Below are positions 9,330 through 18,375 of a stretch of 64,000 nt of DNA, in pieces. This DNA is from Actinophytocola sp963825445. GTDB taxonomy: Bacteria; Actinomycetota; Actinomycetes; Mycobacteriales; Pseudonocardiaceae. The stretch spans positions 124,001-188,000 of the forward strand of contig CAWGTM010000019.1 in NCBI GenBank assembly GCA_963825445.1, read 5' to 3'. Under the pieces are notes generated by a model. It made no database searches, was not told where the DNA came from, and saw only the letters and a list, made by a program, of their open reading frames with translations. The translations under genes and the position numbers were made by a program. Each line of letters opens with the position of its first letter. The stretch's first letter is position 1.

Positions 9330-9710
9330 GTGCAGATCCAGGTCAACACCGACCACAAGATCCACGGTGGCGAGAAGCTCGCCGCCTACGTGACGACCGA
9401 ACTGGCCTCCAGCCTGTCCCGGTTCGACCGGTGGCTGACCAGGGTGGAGGTTCACTTCAGCGAGGAGGCGGCCGAGCCCGCCGAGGACATGCGCTGCGTC
9501 ATCGAGGCACGTCCGGCCGGCGCCCAGGCGGTCGCGGTCACCCACCACGCCGGCTCGGTGGACGACGCGTACAGCGGCGCCCTGCTCAAGATCGAGAAGG
9601 TGCTGGACAGCAAGTACGCCCGCTCCCACGACCACAAGGGCGGCGACACCATCCGCCACATGGAATCCGACGTGGACCAGAACCTCGACCAGAACGCGGA
9701 GCAGAACTAG
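9330..9710 (+). CDS. Short HPF/RaiA-family ribosome-associated protein
   Basis: A 126-residue protein starting at GTG 9330 (MQIQVNTDHKIHGGEKLA) behind GGAGGG at 9319-9324; an upstream in-frame ATG at 9279 would add 17 residues of no family resemblance. The beta-alpha-beta pattern, the VEVHFSEE and CVIEARPAGAQAVAVTHHA segments and the DDAYSGALLKIEKVLD helix match the HPF/RaiA S30AE domain that sits in the 30S decoding site and silences or dimerises ribosomes. The long C-terminal dimerisation domain of typical actinobacterial HPF is missing. It may share the dha transcript, with a 51-base gap from dhaM. Confidence 0.8.
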   Translation: MQIQVNTDHKIHGGEKLAAYVTTELASSLSRFDRWLTRVEVHFSEEAAEPAEDMRCVIEARPAGAQAVAVTHHAGSVDDAYSGALLKIEKVLDSKYARSHDHKGGDTIRHMESDVDQNLDQNAEQN

Positions 9711-9725
9711 GGCGGGGGAGCTGTC

Positions 9726-9761
9726 CGGCTCGAAGGCCACGGATGAGCGGCCTTCGAGCCG
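9726..9761. terminator. Bidirectional hairpin terminator between the HPF-like and lipase genes
   Basis: A perfect 13-bp inverted repeat (CGGCTCGAAGGCC at 9726-9738, its complement at 9749-9761) with a 10-base loop lies in the gap between two convergent genes. There is no U tract, as is usual for actinobacterial hairpin terminators. Confidence 0.75.
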
Positions 9762-9779
9762 ATCGTGCTGGTCAACGGG

Positions 9780-10526
9780 CTACACGGCGAAACAGTTGAG
9801 CCGCACGGGCTCTCCTCGCAGGGTGTCCCGGATGCCGTCGAACACCGTGCCGTCCAGCGCCAGGTTCAGGTGTTCGACCACCCGGAACGGGCACTGCGAC
9901 TGGGTCAGCACGTTCGTGGCCCCGTCGCGCAGGGCGGCGTTCTCCACCGGGCGGACCAGTTCGTCCAGCGCGGTGTAGATGTTCGTGTACCGGACCGAGC
10001 CGATGGTGTCGTCGCCCGCGTTCAGGGTCGCCAGGAAGTCCGAGCCGATGGCCATCTGCTGGCAGGCGACGATTCCCAGGCAGTTGCCGGCCCCGATGAA
10101 GTCGAGGATGTTGGCCACCGCGGTGCCGTAGTTGGGTGTGCCCAGGGTGACCAGGCTGTCCACTGTGGACGCCCCACCTTCGTACTTGATGTACTGGCGG
10201 GACACCAGGCCGCCCTCCGAGTGCGCCACCAGGTCGACCTTCGCGGCACCCGTGTCGGCGCGCACGCCGGCCACGAACGAAGCCAGGTCCTCGGCCGTGT
10301 CGGCGATGTCGCCCGTGCCGATGTTGGTCAGTTGGAAGACGAACGCCTCGGTGCCGCCGGCGCGGAACCGGGCGGCCAGGGGTTCGTAGAAGAACGCCGG
10401 GCCGAACAGTCCGGCCACCACGACCACCGGGTCGTTCGACGCGGGGGCGGCGGCGCTTGCGCTGGTCGGCGCAAGGGTGATCGCGGACAGCGCGCAGGCC
10501 AGGGCCGCGAGCAGGGGACGCTTCAT
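9780..10526 (-). CDS. Secreted alpha/beta-hydrolase lipase
   Basis: A 248-residue protein with a clear signal peptide (residues 1 to about 26, ending ASAAAPA). The mature enzyme begins PVVVVAGLFGPAFFYEPLA, the oxyanion-hole strand, and has the nucleophile elbow VAHSEGGLVSR in the A-x-S-x-G form of Bacillus/Streptomyces lipases. The acid is probably the Asp in AGDDTIGS and the histidine that of VVEHLNLAL. Cysteines near GNCLGIVACQQ and LNCFAV suggest extracellular disulphides. Expected activity is hydrolysis of extracellular acylglycerols or esters. The start follows GGAGGACTCG. First of a run of secreted hydrolases extending to about 18.3 kb. Confidence 0.85.
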   Translation of the reverse strand: MKRPLLAALACALSAITLAPTSASAAAPASNDPVVVVAGLFGPAFFYEPLAARFRAGGTEAFVFQLTNIGTGDIADTAEDLASFVAGVRADTGAAKVDLVAHSEGGLVSRQYIKYEGGASTVDSLVTLGTPNYGTAVANILDFIGAGNCLGIVACQQMAIGSDFLATLNAGDDTIGSVRYTNIYTALDELVRPVENAALRDGATNVLTQSQCPFRVVEHLNLALDGTVFDGIRDTLRGEPVRLNCFAV

Positions 10527-10597
10527 CGAGTCCTCCGTGTATGCAGGGTGACACTCACGGTAGGCAATGAGGCGAAGTTACTCAAGAGTAGAAACGC

Positions 10598-10627
10598 GTG
10601 ATGCGCCGGCCGCCACCGGCGCATCAC
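10598..10627 (-). terminator. Hairpin terminator downstream of the metalloprotease gene
   Basis: A perfect 12-bp inverted repeat (GTGATGCGCCGG with its complement at 10616-10627) and a 6-base loop starts 10 bases after the metalloprotease stop on the minus strand, separating it from the lipase gene further along the same strand. Confidence 0.7.
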
Positions 10628-10636
10628 CCGGTCAGA

Positions 10637-12799
10637 TCAGGCGCCGCCCGGCTGGGCCACGCCGTTCACGGTCAGCGTGTACGGCGCGTACTGCTGGACC
10701 AGCTCGGTCGGCTCGTCGTAGGACACGACCGCGACCACCTTCGGGAACAGCCAGAACGGCAGCAGCTGAAGCGTGTTCAGCTTGACCGACGCCTTGCCGT
10801 TGAACTCGGCCTGAAGCGCCACCTGGTTCCGCTCGTCGAAACCGATGAGCTTGACGTTCCAGTTCGAGACCTCGGTCGGGTTGATCTCCGTGGGCGAGTC
10901 GAACGGCTCCAGGCTGGACCCGTCGCTGATCGTCGTGGAGCCGACCGCGATGTTGTCGATGAGGATGCCGCCCTCGTTGACGCCACCATCGCTGATGTAC
11001 TGGAAACCGACGAGCACGGTCTGCCCGGCGTAGGCCGACAGGTCGAAGCTGTGTGCCTCGAACCCGACGGTCGTGCCGTTCAGGCTGGGCCCGAGCGGCC
11101 CCTCGACGGTCTTGTCACCGGCGATCGGCGTGTAGGTCTCGCCGCCGTCGGTGGACACGACCACGTACCCGTAGTCGTAGCCGAACTCGGCGCCGTACTT
11201 GGCGTCGAAGGTCAGCGTCGGGCTACCGGAGGGCACCGCGACCGAGGTGACGGCCGTGGCGTTGATGTTGTTGGCGTTGCCCGACCACAACACCGGGTCG
11301 CCCGCGCTGTCCGGGTCGTCCGACACGACCGTCCACTCCAGCGGCAGCGCCGGCAACGACGGCGAACCCTGGAAGTTGAGCGATCGCAGGTCGAGCCCGC
11401 GCAGCTGCTGACCGTTCGCCCGCTGCAACGGCACGTAGTCCGAGCCGTTCGGCGCGGCACCCGGGTCGTTGTTGGCCTGCGGGTTGGCCAGGTTGACCGT
11501 GGAGGTCAGGCTCGGCGACGTGACCCGGCTCTTCGGCGTGCCGATCATCAGGCCGCGCCGCTCACCGACGATCTTGTCGAGGAGCACCATCGACTGGTGG
11601 TCGTGGAGCACCTTGTACATGTCGCTGACGCCCGCCGCCTCCAGCTGCGCGTCGAGGCTCGCGAGTCCCTGCTTGGGGTCGTTGTGCAGGTTCTTCATGA
11701 ACTCCGTGCCGTACCGGTCGGCCAGGAACTGCATGAACGAGTAGGCGTGGCCGTAGTCGGCGAGCACCGCGTTGGCGTCACCCTCGCCCCACAACGTGAG
11801 CGAGTTCTCCGGCCCACCGCAGTCGCGCGGGTTGGGGTTGAACTCCGTCTGCACGGGACCGAAGCCCTGGAAGCAGTGCAGGTGGCTGTCGTTGCCCCGC
11901 TGGAACACCGTCAGACGCGGGTCCGCGTAGCCGGTGATGGTCTGCGCGTAGTCCGACAGACCCTCGTTGATCCAGTTTCCCTCGAACGGGTCCGTGTAGT
12001 ACATCTGAAGGTGCTGCCACTCGTGGGCGAACGTCTTCTCGTACTGGAACGGCCGCGCCGGGCGGCTGGTGCACAGGTCGGCGGTCGGCTCGTCGGCCGG
12101 GTTGGCACCGGTGCGGTGCGCCCAGTCGAACGCGTCGACCGTCATGACGTTCCGGTCGGTCAGCTCGTTGAACTGCGCCGAGAAGAAGCCCGCGATGTAG
12201 GTCGGGGCCGCCGGGAACGTGTAGTAGTTGTCGTCGCGGACGTTGTCGATCAGTGCGACGGTCTTGTTGCCGGCACCGGTGAAGTCACCGGCGAGCTGGG
12301 CGTTGGTGCCGTCGCGGTCCGGCGGCGTGCTGAACGCCGCCGTCTCCTTCGGGTACATGTTGGTGTCGAACTCGTGGACGAGGCTCGCCACCTGCTCGTC
12401 GGTGATGTCCGTCGAGCCCGGGATCTGCGAGCGGCAGTCACCGGCCGGGAAGGACGTGTCGTTCGCGACCCAGACCTCGATGTTCTCGCCGTCACCGCGC
12501 AGCGTGTAGTCCTTGCGGTAGAGCTGACCCAGCTCGTCGTCCAGGGCGAGCCAGGGACGAACGGTGCCGACCGGCGGGGTCACGCCGGCGGCCGCCTGCG
12601 AACGCTTGGCAGATGGGGAGTAGCGGTCGGGCACGTCGACGGGTTGGCCGTCGAGGGTGAAGTCCGTCCGAGTCAGCTCGCGGGTGTCGCTCGGAGCACT
12701 CTCGGGCGGCGGAGCAGCGCTCGCCGTGTTCATCGGCAGCGCCTGGAGCAGGGGAACTACGAGAACCGCGGCTGCGGCCGAGACTAATCGGCGTCGCAT
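10637..12799 (-). CDS. Secreted HExxH zinc metalloprotease with MAM/immune-inhibitor-A-like C-terminal region
   Basis: A 720-residue protein starting MRRRLVSAAAAVLVVPLLQA, a signal peptide cleaved near NTASAAPP. The start at 12799 follows AAAGGG; an upstream in-frame start would add 31 basic, non-secretory residues. The zinc site is FAHEWQHLQMYY with the downstream glutamate helix INEGLSDYAQTITGY. The C-terminal half (about residues 490-720) is beta-rich with GSPTLTFDAKYGAEFGYDYG and FDLSAYAGQTVLVGFQYISD, resembling the carbohydrate/MAM-like domain of immune-inhibitor A (M6) peptidases. I infer an extracellular protease. An antisense open frame covers most of this gene and is an artefact of GC codon bias. 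Confidence 0.8.
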   Translation of the reverse strand: MRRRLVSAAAAVLVVPLLQALPMNTASAAPPPESAPSDTRELTRTDFTLDGQPVDVPDRYSPSAKRSQAAAGVTPPVGTVRPWLALDDELGQLYRKDYTLRGDGENIEVWVANDTSFPAGDCRSQIPGSTDITDEQVASLVHEFDTNMYPKETAAFSTPPDRDGTNAQLAGDFTGAGNKTVALIDNVRDDNYYTFPAAPTYIAGFFSAQFNELTDRNVMTVDAFDWAHRTGANPADEPTADLCTSRPARPFQYEKTFAHEWQHLQMYYTDPFEGNWINEGLSDYAQTITGYADPRLTVFQRGNDSHLHCFQGFGPVQTEFNPNPRDCGGPENSLTLWGEGDANAVLADYGHAYSFMQFLADRYGTEFMKNLHNDPKQGLASLDAQLEAAGVSDMYKVLHDHQSMVLLDKIVGERRGLMIGTPKSRVTSPSLTSTVNLANPQANNDPGAAPNGSDYVPLQRANGQQLRGLDLRSLNFQGSPSLPALPLEWTVVSDDPDSAGDPVLWSGNANNINATAVTSVAVPSGSPTLTFDAKYGAEFGYDYGYVVVSTDGGETYTPIAGDKTVEGPLGPSLNGTTVGFEAHSFDLSAYAGQTVLVGFQYISDGGVNEGGILIDNIAVGSTTISDGSSLEPFDSPTEINPTEVSNWNVKLIGFDERNQVALQAEFNGKASVKLNTLQLLPFWLFPKVVAVVSYDEPTELVQQYAPYTLTVNGVAQPGGA

Positions 12800-13103
12800 G
12801 TAAACCCTTTCGCTCGGGCGCCGGCCGTGGGGGAGCAAACCGGACCGACGCCTATGCACATATCTCTTGTACATCTGTGGTTCGGTCCACACCCGACCGT
12901 CGTTTCACCCGATCGCGTTCCCGGTATTACCGGAGGTCACCCAGGGTGTTCAGGCGATCGCGCGGACGATGATCTCGGTGAGAGAAAGCGGATTACCGGC
13001 CGATTCGAGCTGAACGCGGACATTCCGGCGGGCCGAGGTCGACCTGCCGAATCACGTCGATACGTGGACCTTTGGGTAGGTCGAGCGCGGGTACCCCCGC
13101 GGC
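12800..13103. other. Divergent intergenic region, no gene seen
   Basis: About 300 bases between divergent genes. It is somewhat less GC-rich near 12855-12880 and holds a 7-bp inverted repeat (GGACCGA at 12842-12848, TCGGTCC at 12882-12888) that may be an operator for the metalloprotease gene. A GC hairpin lies just upstream of the 13104 ATG (about 13086-13102). No RNA gene or convincing promoter could be assigned. Confidence 0.4.
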
Positions 13104-13538
13104 ATGACGACCTACACGCACGCGGCCGAGGCCGACCTGCCGGCGGACACCTTGTTCTCGTTCCTCGCCGACCCGCGCAACCTGCCGAGGTACTTCCCGC
13201 AGATGACCGAGGCCGAACCGACCGGCGGCGAGACCGTGCACGTCGAGGCCGAGGTGCGCGGCGACCACGTGGAGAGCGACGCGTGGCTGCGGTCGGATCC
13301 GGCGGCGCGCACGCTCGAGTGGGGCGCGGAGGGGCCGGACGACTACCGCGGCGAGCTGCGCATCGAGGAGACCGAGCCGGGCCGTTGCCGCATCACCGTG
13401 TCGTTGCACAGCGTGCGGGAGGCGGGCGGCGACGAGGTGCAGCAAGGACTGGAGCGCACGGTCGCGGCGCTGGCGCGGGCGGCCACCGCGGATGACGACG
13501 CGGCCCGCCGGCCGGGGGCCGACGAGCCGCGTCGATGA
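13104..13538 (+). CDS. SRPBCC (START-like) family protein
   Basis: A 144-residue protein with the SRPBCC/polyketide-cyclase fold: N-terminal beta hairpin and ADTLFSFLADPRNLPRYFP helix, central VHVEAEVRGDHVESDAWL strands and the C-terminal helix after HSVREAGGDEVQQGLERTV. The family binds hydrophobic ligands in a helix-grip cavity; no catalytic signature is visible. The start ATG has no Shine-Dalgarno and is preceded by a GC hairpin. The final 20 residues are charged and probably disordered. Function unknown. It is one of five SRPBCC domains in the window. Confidence 0.7.
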   Translation: MTTYTHAAEADLPADTLFSFLADPRNLPRYFPQMTEAEPTGGETVHVEAEVRGDHVESDAWLRSDPAARTLEWGAEGPDDYRGELRIEETEPGRCRITVSLHSVREAGGDEVQQGLERTVAALARAATADDDAARRPGADEPRR

Positions 13539-13541
13539 CTC

Positions 13542-14606
13542 CTAGAAGACCGAGACGCCGAACATGCTCAGGCCTGGGACGACCGGCTGGAAGTAGCTGT
13601 AGCCACCGCCCATGCCGGAGGTGATGCCGACAGCGGTGGAGCCGGAGAACCAGGCACCGCCGCTGTCACCGGGCTGCACGTACGCGTCGCTCTGCGCCAT
13701 GTTGTTGACGCAGCCCTCGGCGTAGCAGATGGTCATGCCCACCTGGGTGACCGTGCCGCAGGTCAGTCCCGTGGTGCTGCCGGACTTGCACACCGACATG
13801 CCGGGAGTGGGATCCGCGGCGCCGGTGATGTCCTGGTAGCTGCCGTTGTAGAGGTTGACGTCGCCCGGCTGGGCGAGGCCGCCGTCGTTGCGGATGAGGC
13901 CGTAGTCGTTGCCGGGGAAGCTGGCACCGACGGACGGGCCGTAGTACGCACCGCTGGGGTCGTTCCACGAGGCGATGGCGCCGGTGCAGTGACCGGCGGT
14001 GATGCCCGTGTTGTTGGTGGTGTTGAAGCCGAGCGAGCAGCGGCCGCCGCTGCCCGTGATGGCGTCGCCGCCGGAGATGGCCGTGTCGAACGAGCCGTCG
14101 AGCTGCTCGACGCGGACCAGTTCGCCGTACGCGGAGGTGTCGACCTGGTTGGCGGATTCGCCGATCTGGACCACGACCTGGTTGGCCCGAACGTCGATAC
14201 CCGTCGCCGTGTCCGCGGGCAGCGTGGCTGCGATCGCGTCCTTGGCCGACTCGAGTTCCGTCATGCTGTGTTCGACGACCTTCGCGGTCGCCCCGGCGTC
14301 GCGGACGGTCTCCGCGGCTTGTTCGTCGACCACGTAGACCACCGCGGACCCCGTGCGGTGGTCGAGCCACATTCCGGCTGAGCTGTCGGCGACCAGTTCC
14401 TCGGCCGCTTCACCGGTGGCGATGAGTTCCGGTTGCGCGGCAAGGCGACTCATGGCCTGGGACTCGGTGAGCCCGTCGGCCACCAGGTCGGCGGCCGCCG
14501 CCTCGGCCACGGGCTCGCCGTAGCCGGCCGGCAGGGCCTGTGCGGTGGATAACCCAAGGGGGACGAGCGCCGCGGCGATGGCCACGGCGGTGAGCGTTCG
14601 CTTCAT
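13542..14606 (-). CDS. Streptogrisin-like secreted serine protease (S1E)
   Basis: A 354-residue pre-pro-enzyme. Signal peptide (MKRTLTAVAIAAALVPLGLS), then an alpha-lytic-type pro-region of about 150 residues (SAGMWLDHRTGSAVVYV, IDVRANQVVVQI) that serves as folding chaperone, then the mature chymotrypsin-like domain from about residue 168 (AISGGDAITGSGGRCSLGF). The triad is GITAGHC (His), NDYGLIRND (Asp) and VQPGDSGGAW (Ser); cysteines pair as in streptogrisins. The start lies 16 bases after GAGGAAGG, a long spacing; an upstream in-frame ATG adds 18 non-secretory residues. Expected to digest extracellular protein. Confidence 0.92.
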   Translation of the reverse strand: MKRTLTAVAIAAALVPLGLSTAQALPAGYGEPVAEAAAADLVADGLTESQAMSRLAAQPELIATGEAAEELVADSSAGMWLDHRTGSAVVYVVDEQAAETVRDAGATAKVVEHSMTELESAKDAIAATLPADTATGIDVRANQVVVQIGESANQVDTSAYGELVRVEQLDGSFDTAISGGDAITGSGGRCSLGFNTTNNTGITAGHCTGAIASWNDPSGAYYGPSVGASFPGNDYGLIRNDGGLAQPGDVNLYNGSYQDITGAADPTPGMSVCKSGSTTGLTCGTVTQVGMTICYAEGCVNNMAQSDAYVQPGDSGGAWFSGSTAVGITSGMGGGYSYFQPVVPGLSMFGVSVF

Positions 14607-14955
14607 GAGCAGGGGTTGTCCTTCCTCGCTGAATCGAGCACAGCCTCGACCGCAGGACAACGGCTGCCGTCGCCCCCCGCGGCGAGGCGCGAACGTGAGG
14701 AAAGTTCTCAGTTCGCAATGAGGACGTTATTGAGTCACGCGCGGACGACGCAGCGACCATCCGGGTCAGATGCCGTGTGCGGAGCGTGTTCCAGACATTG
14801 GTAGTGGGCCGAACGGCGTAGCAGGCTCTGCCCGAACTGTCAGGTACAGCTTCGGCAATTGGGAAGAACTGGACTCGAACGGCTGTGGTCATGGGGGCGG
14901 GGGAGAGGCACGCTCGCTGTGGTTGTCCTTCTACCCCCTGCTGGAGGCATCGACC
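14607..14955. other. Divergent intergenic region, no gene seen
   Basis: About 350 bases between the divergent protease and aminopeptidase genes. It must hold both promoters, but I find no strong promoter pair, palindrome or RNA gene. The composition is locally less GC-rich around 14700-14740. Confidence 0.4.
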
Positions 14956-16257
14956 ATGCGCACTCGCGTGCTCTTCCTGTCCACCCTCACTGTCGGAGCG
15001 CTCGTCACCGGCACGTTCACGGCCACCGCCGCGCCGCCGGAAACCCTTGCCGCGCCGGACATTCCCGTCGCCGCGGTGCAGGCGCACCTCAACCAGTTCC
15101 AGACCATCGCCACCAACAACGGTGGTAACCGGGCCCACGGGCGGCCGGGATATCGGGCCTCGATCGACTACGTCCAGGGCAGACTCGACGCCGCCGGTTT
15201 CACCACCAGCCTGCAGCCCTTCACCTCCGGCGGCGCCACCGGGTGGAACCTCACGGCCGAGTGGCCGCGCGGCGACGCCAACAACGTGATCATGTTCGGT
15301 GGCCACCTCGACGGGGTGACCTCCGGGGCCGGGATCAACGACAACGGGTCCGGGTCCGCGGGCCTTCTCGAGGTCGCGCTCACCGTGGCCCGCCAGAACC
15401 TCGACACCAGCAAGCGGCTCCGCTTCGGTTGGTGGGGCGCCGAGGAACGCGGGCTCATCGGCTCGACGTACTACGTCAACAACCTGCCGGCCGCCGAGCG
15501 CTCGCGCATCAAGGGCTACCTCAACTTCGACATGATCGGCTCCCCGAACCCCGGCTACTTCGTCTACAGCGCCAGCGGCCAGCCGGCCGGCTCGATCGAC
15601 TTCCAGCGCGTCCTGGAGGCACCGTTCGCCTCGATGGGTGTGCCGACCGAGCTGACGAACGTCGGCGGGCGCTCCGACCACGCGGCGTTCGCCCGCGCGG
15701 GCATCCCGATCGGCGGGTTGTTCACCGGCGCCGAGGTCACGAAGACCAGCGCGCAGGCCCAGAAGTGGGGCGGCACGGCGGGTCAGGCGTTCGACCGGTG
15801 CTACCACGCCTCCTGCGACAACATCAACAACATCAACGTCACGGCGCTGGACCGCAACACCGACGCCATCGCCCACGCCGTCTGGACGCTCGCGGCCGGC
15901 ACGGTCGACCCGCCCGGACCGCGCTTCGAGAACACCACCGACGTGGCCATCCCCGACCAGTCGACCGTGGAGAGCCAGATCGCCGTCACCGGCGTGCCCG
16001 GCAACGCCCCGGCCGACCTCGCGGTGGGCGTCGACATCCGGCACACCTACTCCGGTGACCTGGTGGTCGACGTGATCGCGCCGGACGGCAGCGTCTACAA
16101 CGTCCACAACCGCTCCGGCGGCAGCGCCGACAACATCATCACCACCTACTCGGTGAACGCCTCGTCCGAGACGGCCAACGGGACCTGGCGCCTGCGGGTT
16201 CGCGACGCGGCCGCGCAGGACACCGGCACCCTCTCCGCGTGGAGCCTCCAGTTCTGA
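14956..16257 (+). CDS. Secreted M28 aminopeptidase with C-terminal P/homoB domain
   Basis: A 433-residue secreted protein: signal peptide ending TATAAPP, M28 catalytic domain at about 40-315 and a proprotein-convertase P domain at about 325-433. Co-catalytic zinc ligands are visible as FGGHLDGV (His), INDNGSGSAG (bridging Asp), WGAEERGLIG (Glu, with the catalytic Glu alongside), YLNFDMIGSPN (Asp) and CYHASCDN (His). This arrangement is that of Streptomyces griseus-type leucine aminopeptidases. The P domain ends GTWRLRVRDAAAQDTGTL. It removes N-terminal residues from peptides outside the cell. CTGGAGG 8 bases upstream supports the ATG at 14956. Confidence 0.92.
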   Translation: MRTRVLFLSTLTVGALVTGTFTATAAPPETLAAPDIPVAAVQAHLNQFQTIATNNGGNRAHGRPGYRASIDYVQGRLDAAGFTTSLQPFTSGGATGWNLTAEWPRGDANNVIMFGGHLDGVTSGAGINDNGSGSAGLLEVALTVARQNLDTSKRLRFGWWGAEERGLIGSTYYVNNLPAAERSRIKGYLNFDMIGSPNPGYFVYSASGQPAGSIDFQRVLEAPFASMGVPTELTNVGGRSDHAAFARAGIPIGGLFTGAEVTKTSAQAQKWGGTAGQAFDRCYHASCDNINNINVTALDRNTDAIAHAVWTLAAGTVDPPGPRFENTTDVAIPDQSTVESQIAVTGVPGNAPADLAVGVDIRHTYSGDLVVDVIAPDGSVYNVHNRSGGSADNIITTYSVNASSETANGTWRLRVRDAAAQDTGTLSAWSLQF

Positions 16258-16357
16258 CCGCAAGTAGCTAACTGATTAACGCAAGAACACCGCAGTCTCT
16301 TGTGGGAATCGCGACCGGCGGCCTATGTTTCTTCTCCCGGAGGAAACGAGGCCCGCC

Positions 16358-18350
16358 ATGGCGATCATCCCGAAACGATGGACCGCGGTGGCGGTGGCGG
16401 CTCTCGCCGGCGCCGGCCTGGTGGGCGTGGAAGCGTCCGCCGGGCCGCGCGCCGGTGAGTTGGTGGTCACCCGGGCGGCCCTCGCACCGGAACTCGTGGC
16501 CGGTCGCGGCGCCGACGTCGCCTTCCTCGAGCAGGAGGCGGAGAACGCCGCCACGAACGGCACGGTCATCGGCCCCGACCGCGCCGCCTACACGCTCCCG
16601 TCGGAGGCGTCGGGCCGCAGCGCCGTGCGCCTGACTCCGCGCCAGTACGTCGAGTTCACGTTGCCGCACGAGGCGAACGCCATCACCGTGCGCTACAGCA
16701 TCCCCGACGCCCCGGCCGGCGGCGGCATCACCGCCCCGCTCGACGTGACGGTCAACGGCGGCCACCGCACAACCATGACGCTCACGTCGCAGTACGCCTG
16801 GCTGTACAACCAGTACCCGTTCACGAACGACCCGAACGCCGACCTGCTGCACCCGGACTGGTGGATCACCGAGTGCTCCTGCGTGCCGTCGCAGACGAAC
16901 CCGCCGCCGGTCATCCAGAAACCGTTCCGCCCCAGCCACTTCTACGACGAGCAGCGCCTGCTGCTCGGCCGCACCCACCGGGCGGGCGACACCATCCGGC
17001 TCACCGTGCCGAGAGAACAGCCCCGCCGCGTGGACGGTCATCGACCTGCTCGACACCGAACTGGTGGACCGCCCGCACGTGAACCACCGCGCGGTCAACG
17101 CGACCTGGCTCGGCGCCGACCCCACGGGCCGGCGCGACTCCGCGCCCGCCATCGAGCGGGCCATCGCCCTGGCCAAGCGCCTCCGCGTCCCCGTGTACCT
17201 GCCGCCCGGCACGTTCCAGGTGAACCGGCACATCGTCGTGGACGACGTGCGCGTCGAGGGCGCCGGCAACTGGCACACGATCGTGAAGGGCCGCGAGGTC
17301 GCGCTCGACCCGCCCGCACCGGACGGCTCCGTCCACACGGGAGTCGGGTTCTACGGCAAGGCCGACGGTGGTAGCCGAAACGTGCACCTCAAAGGGTTCG
17401 CCATCGAGGGCGACGTCCGCGAACGCATCGACACCGACCAGGTGAACGGCATCGGCGGCGCCATGAGCGACTCCACCATCACCGGACTGCACATCAGACA
17501 CACGAAGGTCGGCCTGTGGTTCGACGGGCCCATGGACAACATCCGCGTCACCGACACCATCATCGTCGACCAGGTGGCCGACGCCTTGAACTTCCACACG
17601 GGCGTCACGAACTCGATGGTGCACAACAACTTCATCCGCAACACCGGTGACGACGCGCTCGCCATGTGGGCCGAGCACGAACAGAACGCGAACAACACCT
17701 TCGATCACAACACCATCCAGTCACCCGTGCTGGCCAACGGCATCGCGCTCTACGGCGGCACCGACAACACCGTGTCGAACAACCTGATCGCCGACCCGGT
17801 GCGTGAGGGCAGCGGCATCCAGCTGGGCTCCCGGTTCGGCGCCGAGCCGTTCACCGGATACGTACGGGTCGCCGACAACACCACCGTCCGTGCCGGCACC
17901 TACGAGCTGAACTGGAACATCGGCCTGGGCGCCATCTGGTTCTACGCGCTGGACCGCGACATCGCGGCCGACATCGACGTGACCGGCAACCACTTCCTCG
18001 ACAACACCTACAACGCGATCATGTTCGTGAGCGACTGGCCGGTGAAGGACCTCTACAAGATCACCGGCGTCCGGGTGAGGGACACGAGGGTCGACGGCAC
18101 CGGCACGTCGGTGGTCAGCGGCCGGGTGGCCGGCGTGGTGAGCTTCGAGAACACCGACGCCCGCAACGTCGGCGCGGTCGGGGTGAACAACTGCGGTTCG
18201 TTCAACTTCCCGGCCACCGGCTCGGAGTTCACGGTCGCCGACCTCGGCGGCAACGACGGCGGCTGGCTCGCGCCGTGGATGCTGCCGAACACCATCACCT
18301 GCGACGACCGGCCGCAGGTCGTGCCACCGCCCCCGCCGTCGGACTGGTGA
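16358..18350 (+). pseudogene. Secreted GH87-like alpha-1,3-glucanase (mycodextranase), frameshifted
   Basis: The start at 16358 follows GGAGGAAACGAGG and opens with a signal peptide (MAIIPKRWTAVAVAALAGAG). The N-terminal 225 residues are a carbohydrate-binding beta-sandwich (LEQEAENAATNGTVIG, YVEFTLPHEANAITVRYS). At about 17011-17015 the frame breaks; one extra base separates it from the right-handed beta-helix part in the next frame (AVNATWLGADPTGRRDSAPA onward). The helix carries NTGDDALAMWAEHEQNAN, matching the catalytic acidic cluster of GH87 enzymes. Removing one base gives a continuous protein of about 663 residues ending in a proline-rich tail. It would attack fungal or bacterial alpha-1,3-glucan. 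Sequencing error and true inactivation are both possible. Confidence 0.7.
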
Positions 18351-18375
18351 CCGAGCGGCGTGGTATTCCTACGCC

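Noticed and set aside
10598..12787. A 729-residue plus-strand frame opposite the metalloprotease gene
   Set aside because: Val/Arg/Gly-rich low-complexity translation; the opposite strand has a signal peptide, zinc motif, ribosome site and terminator.
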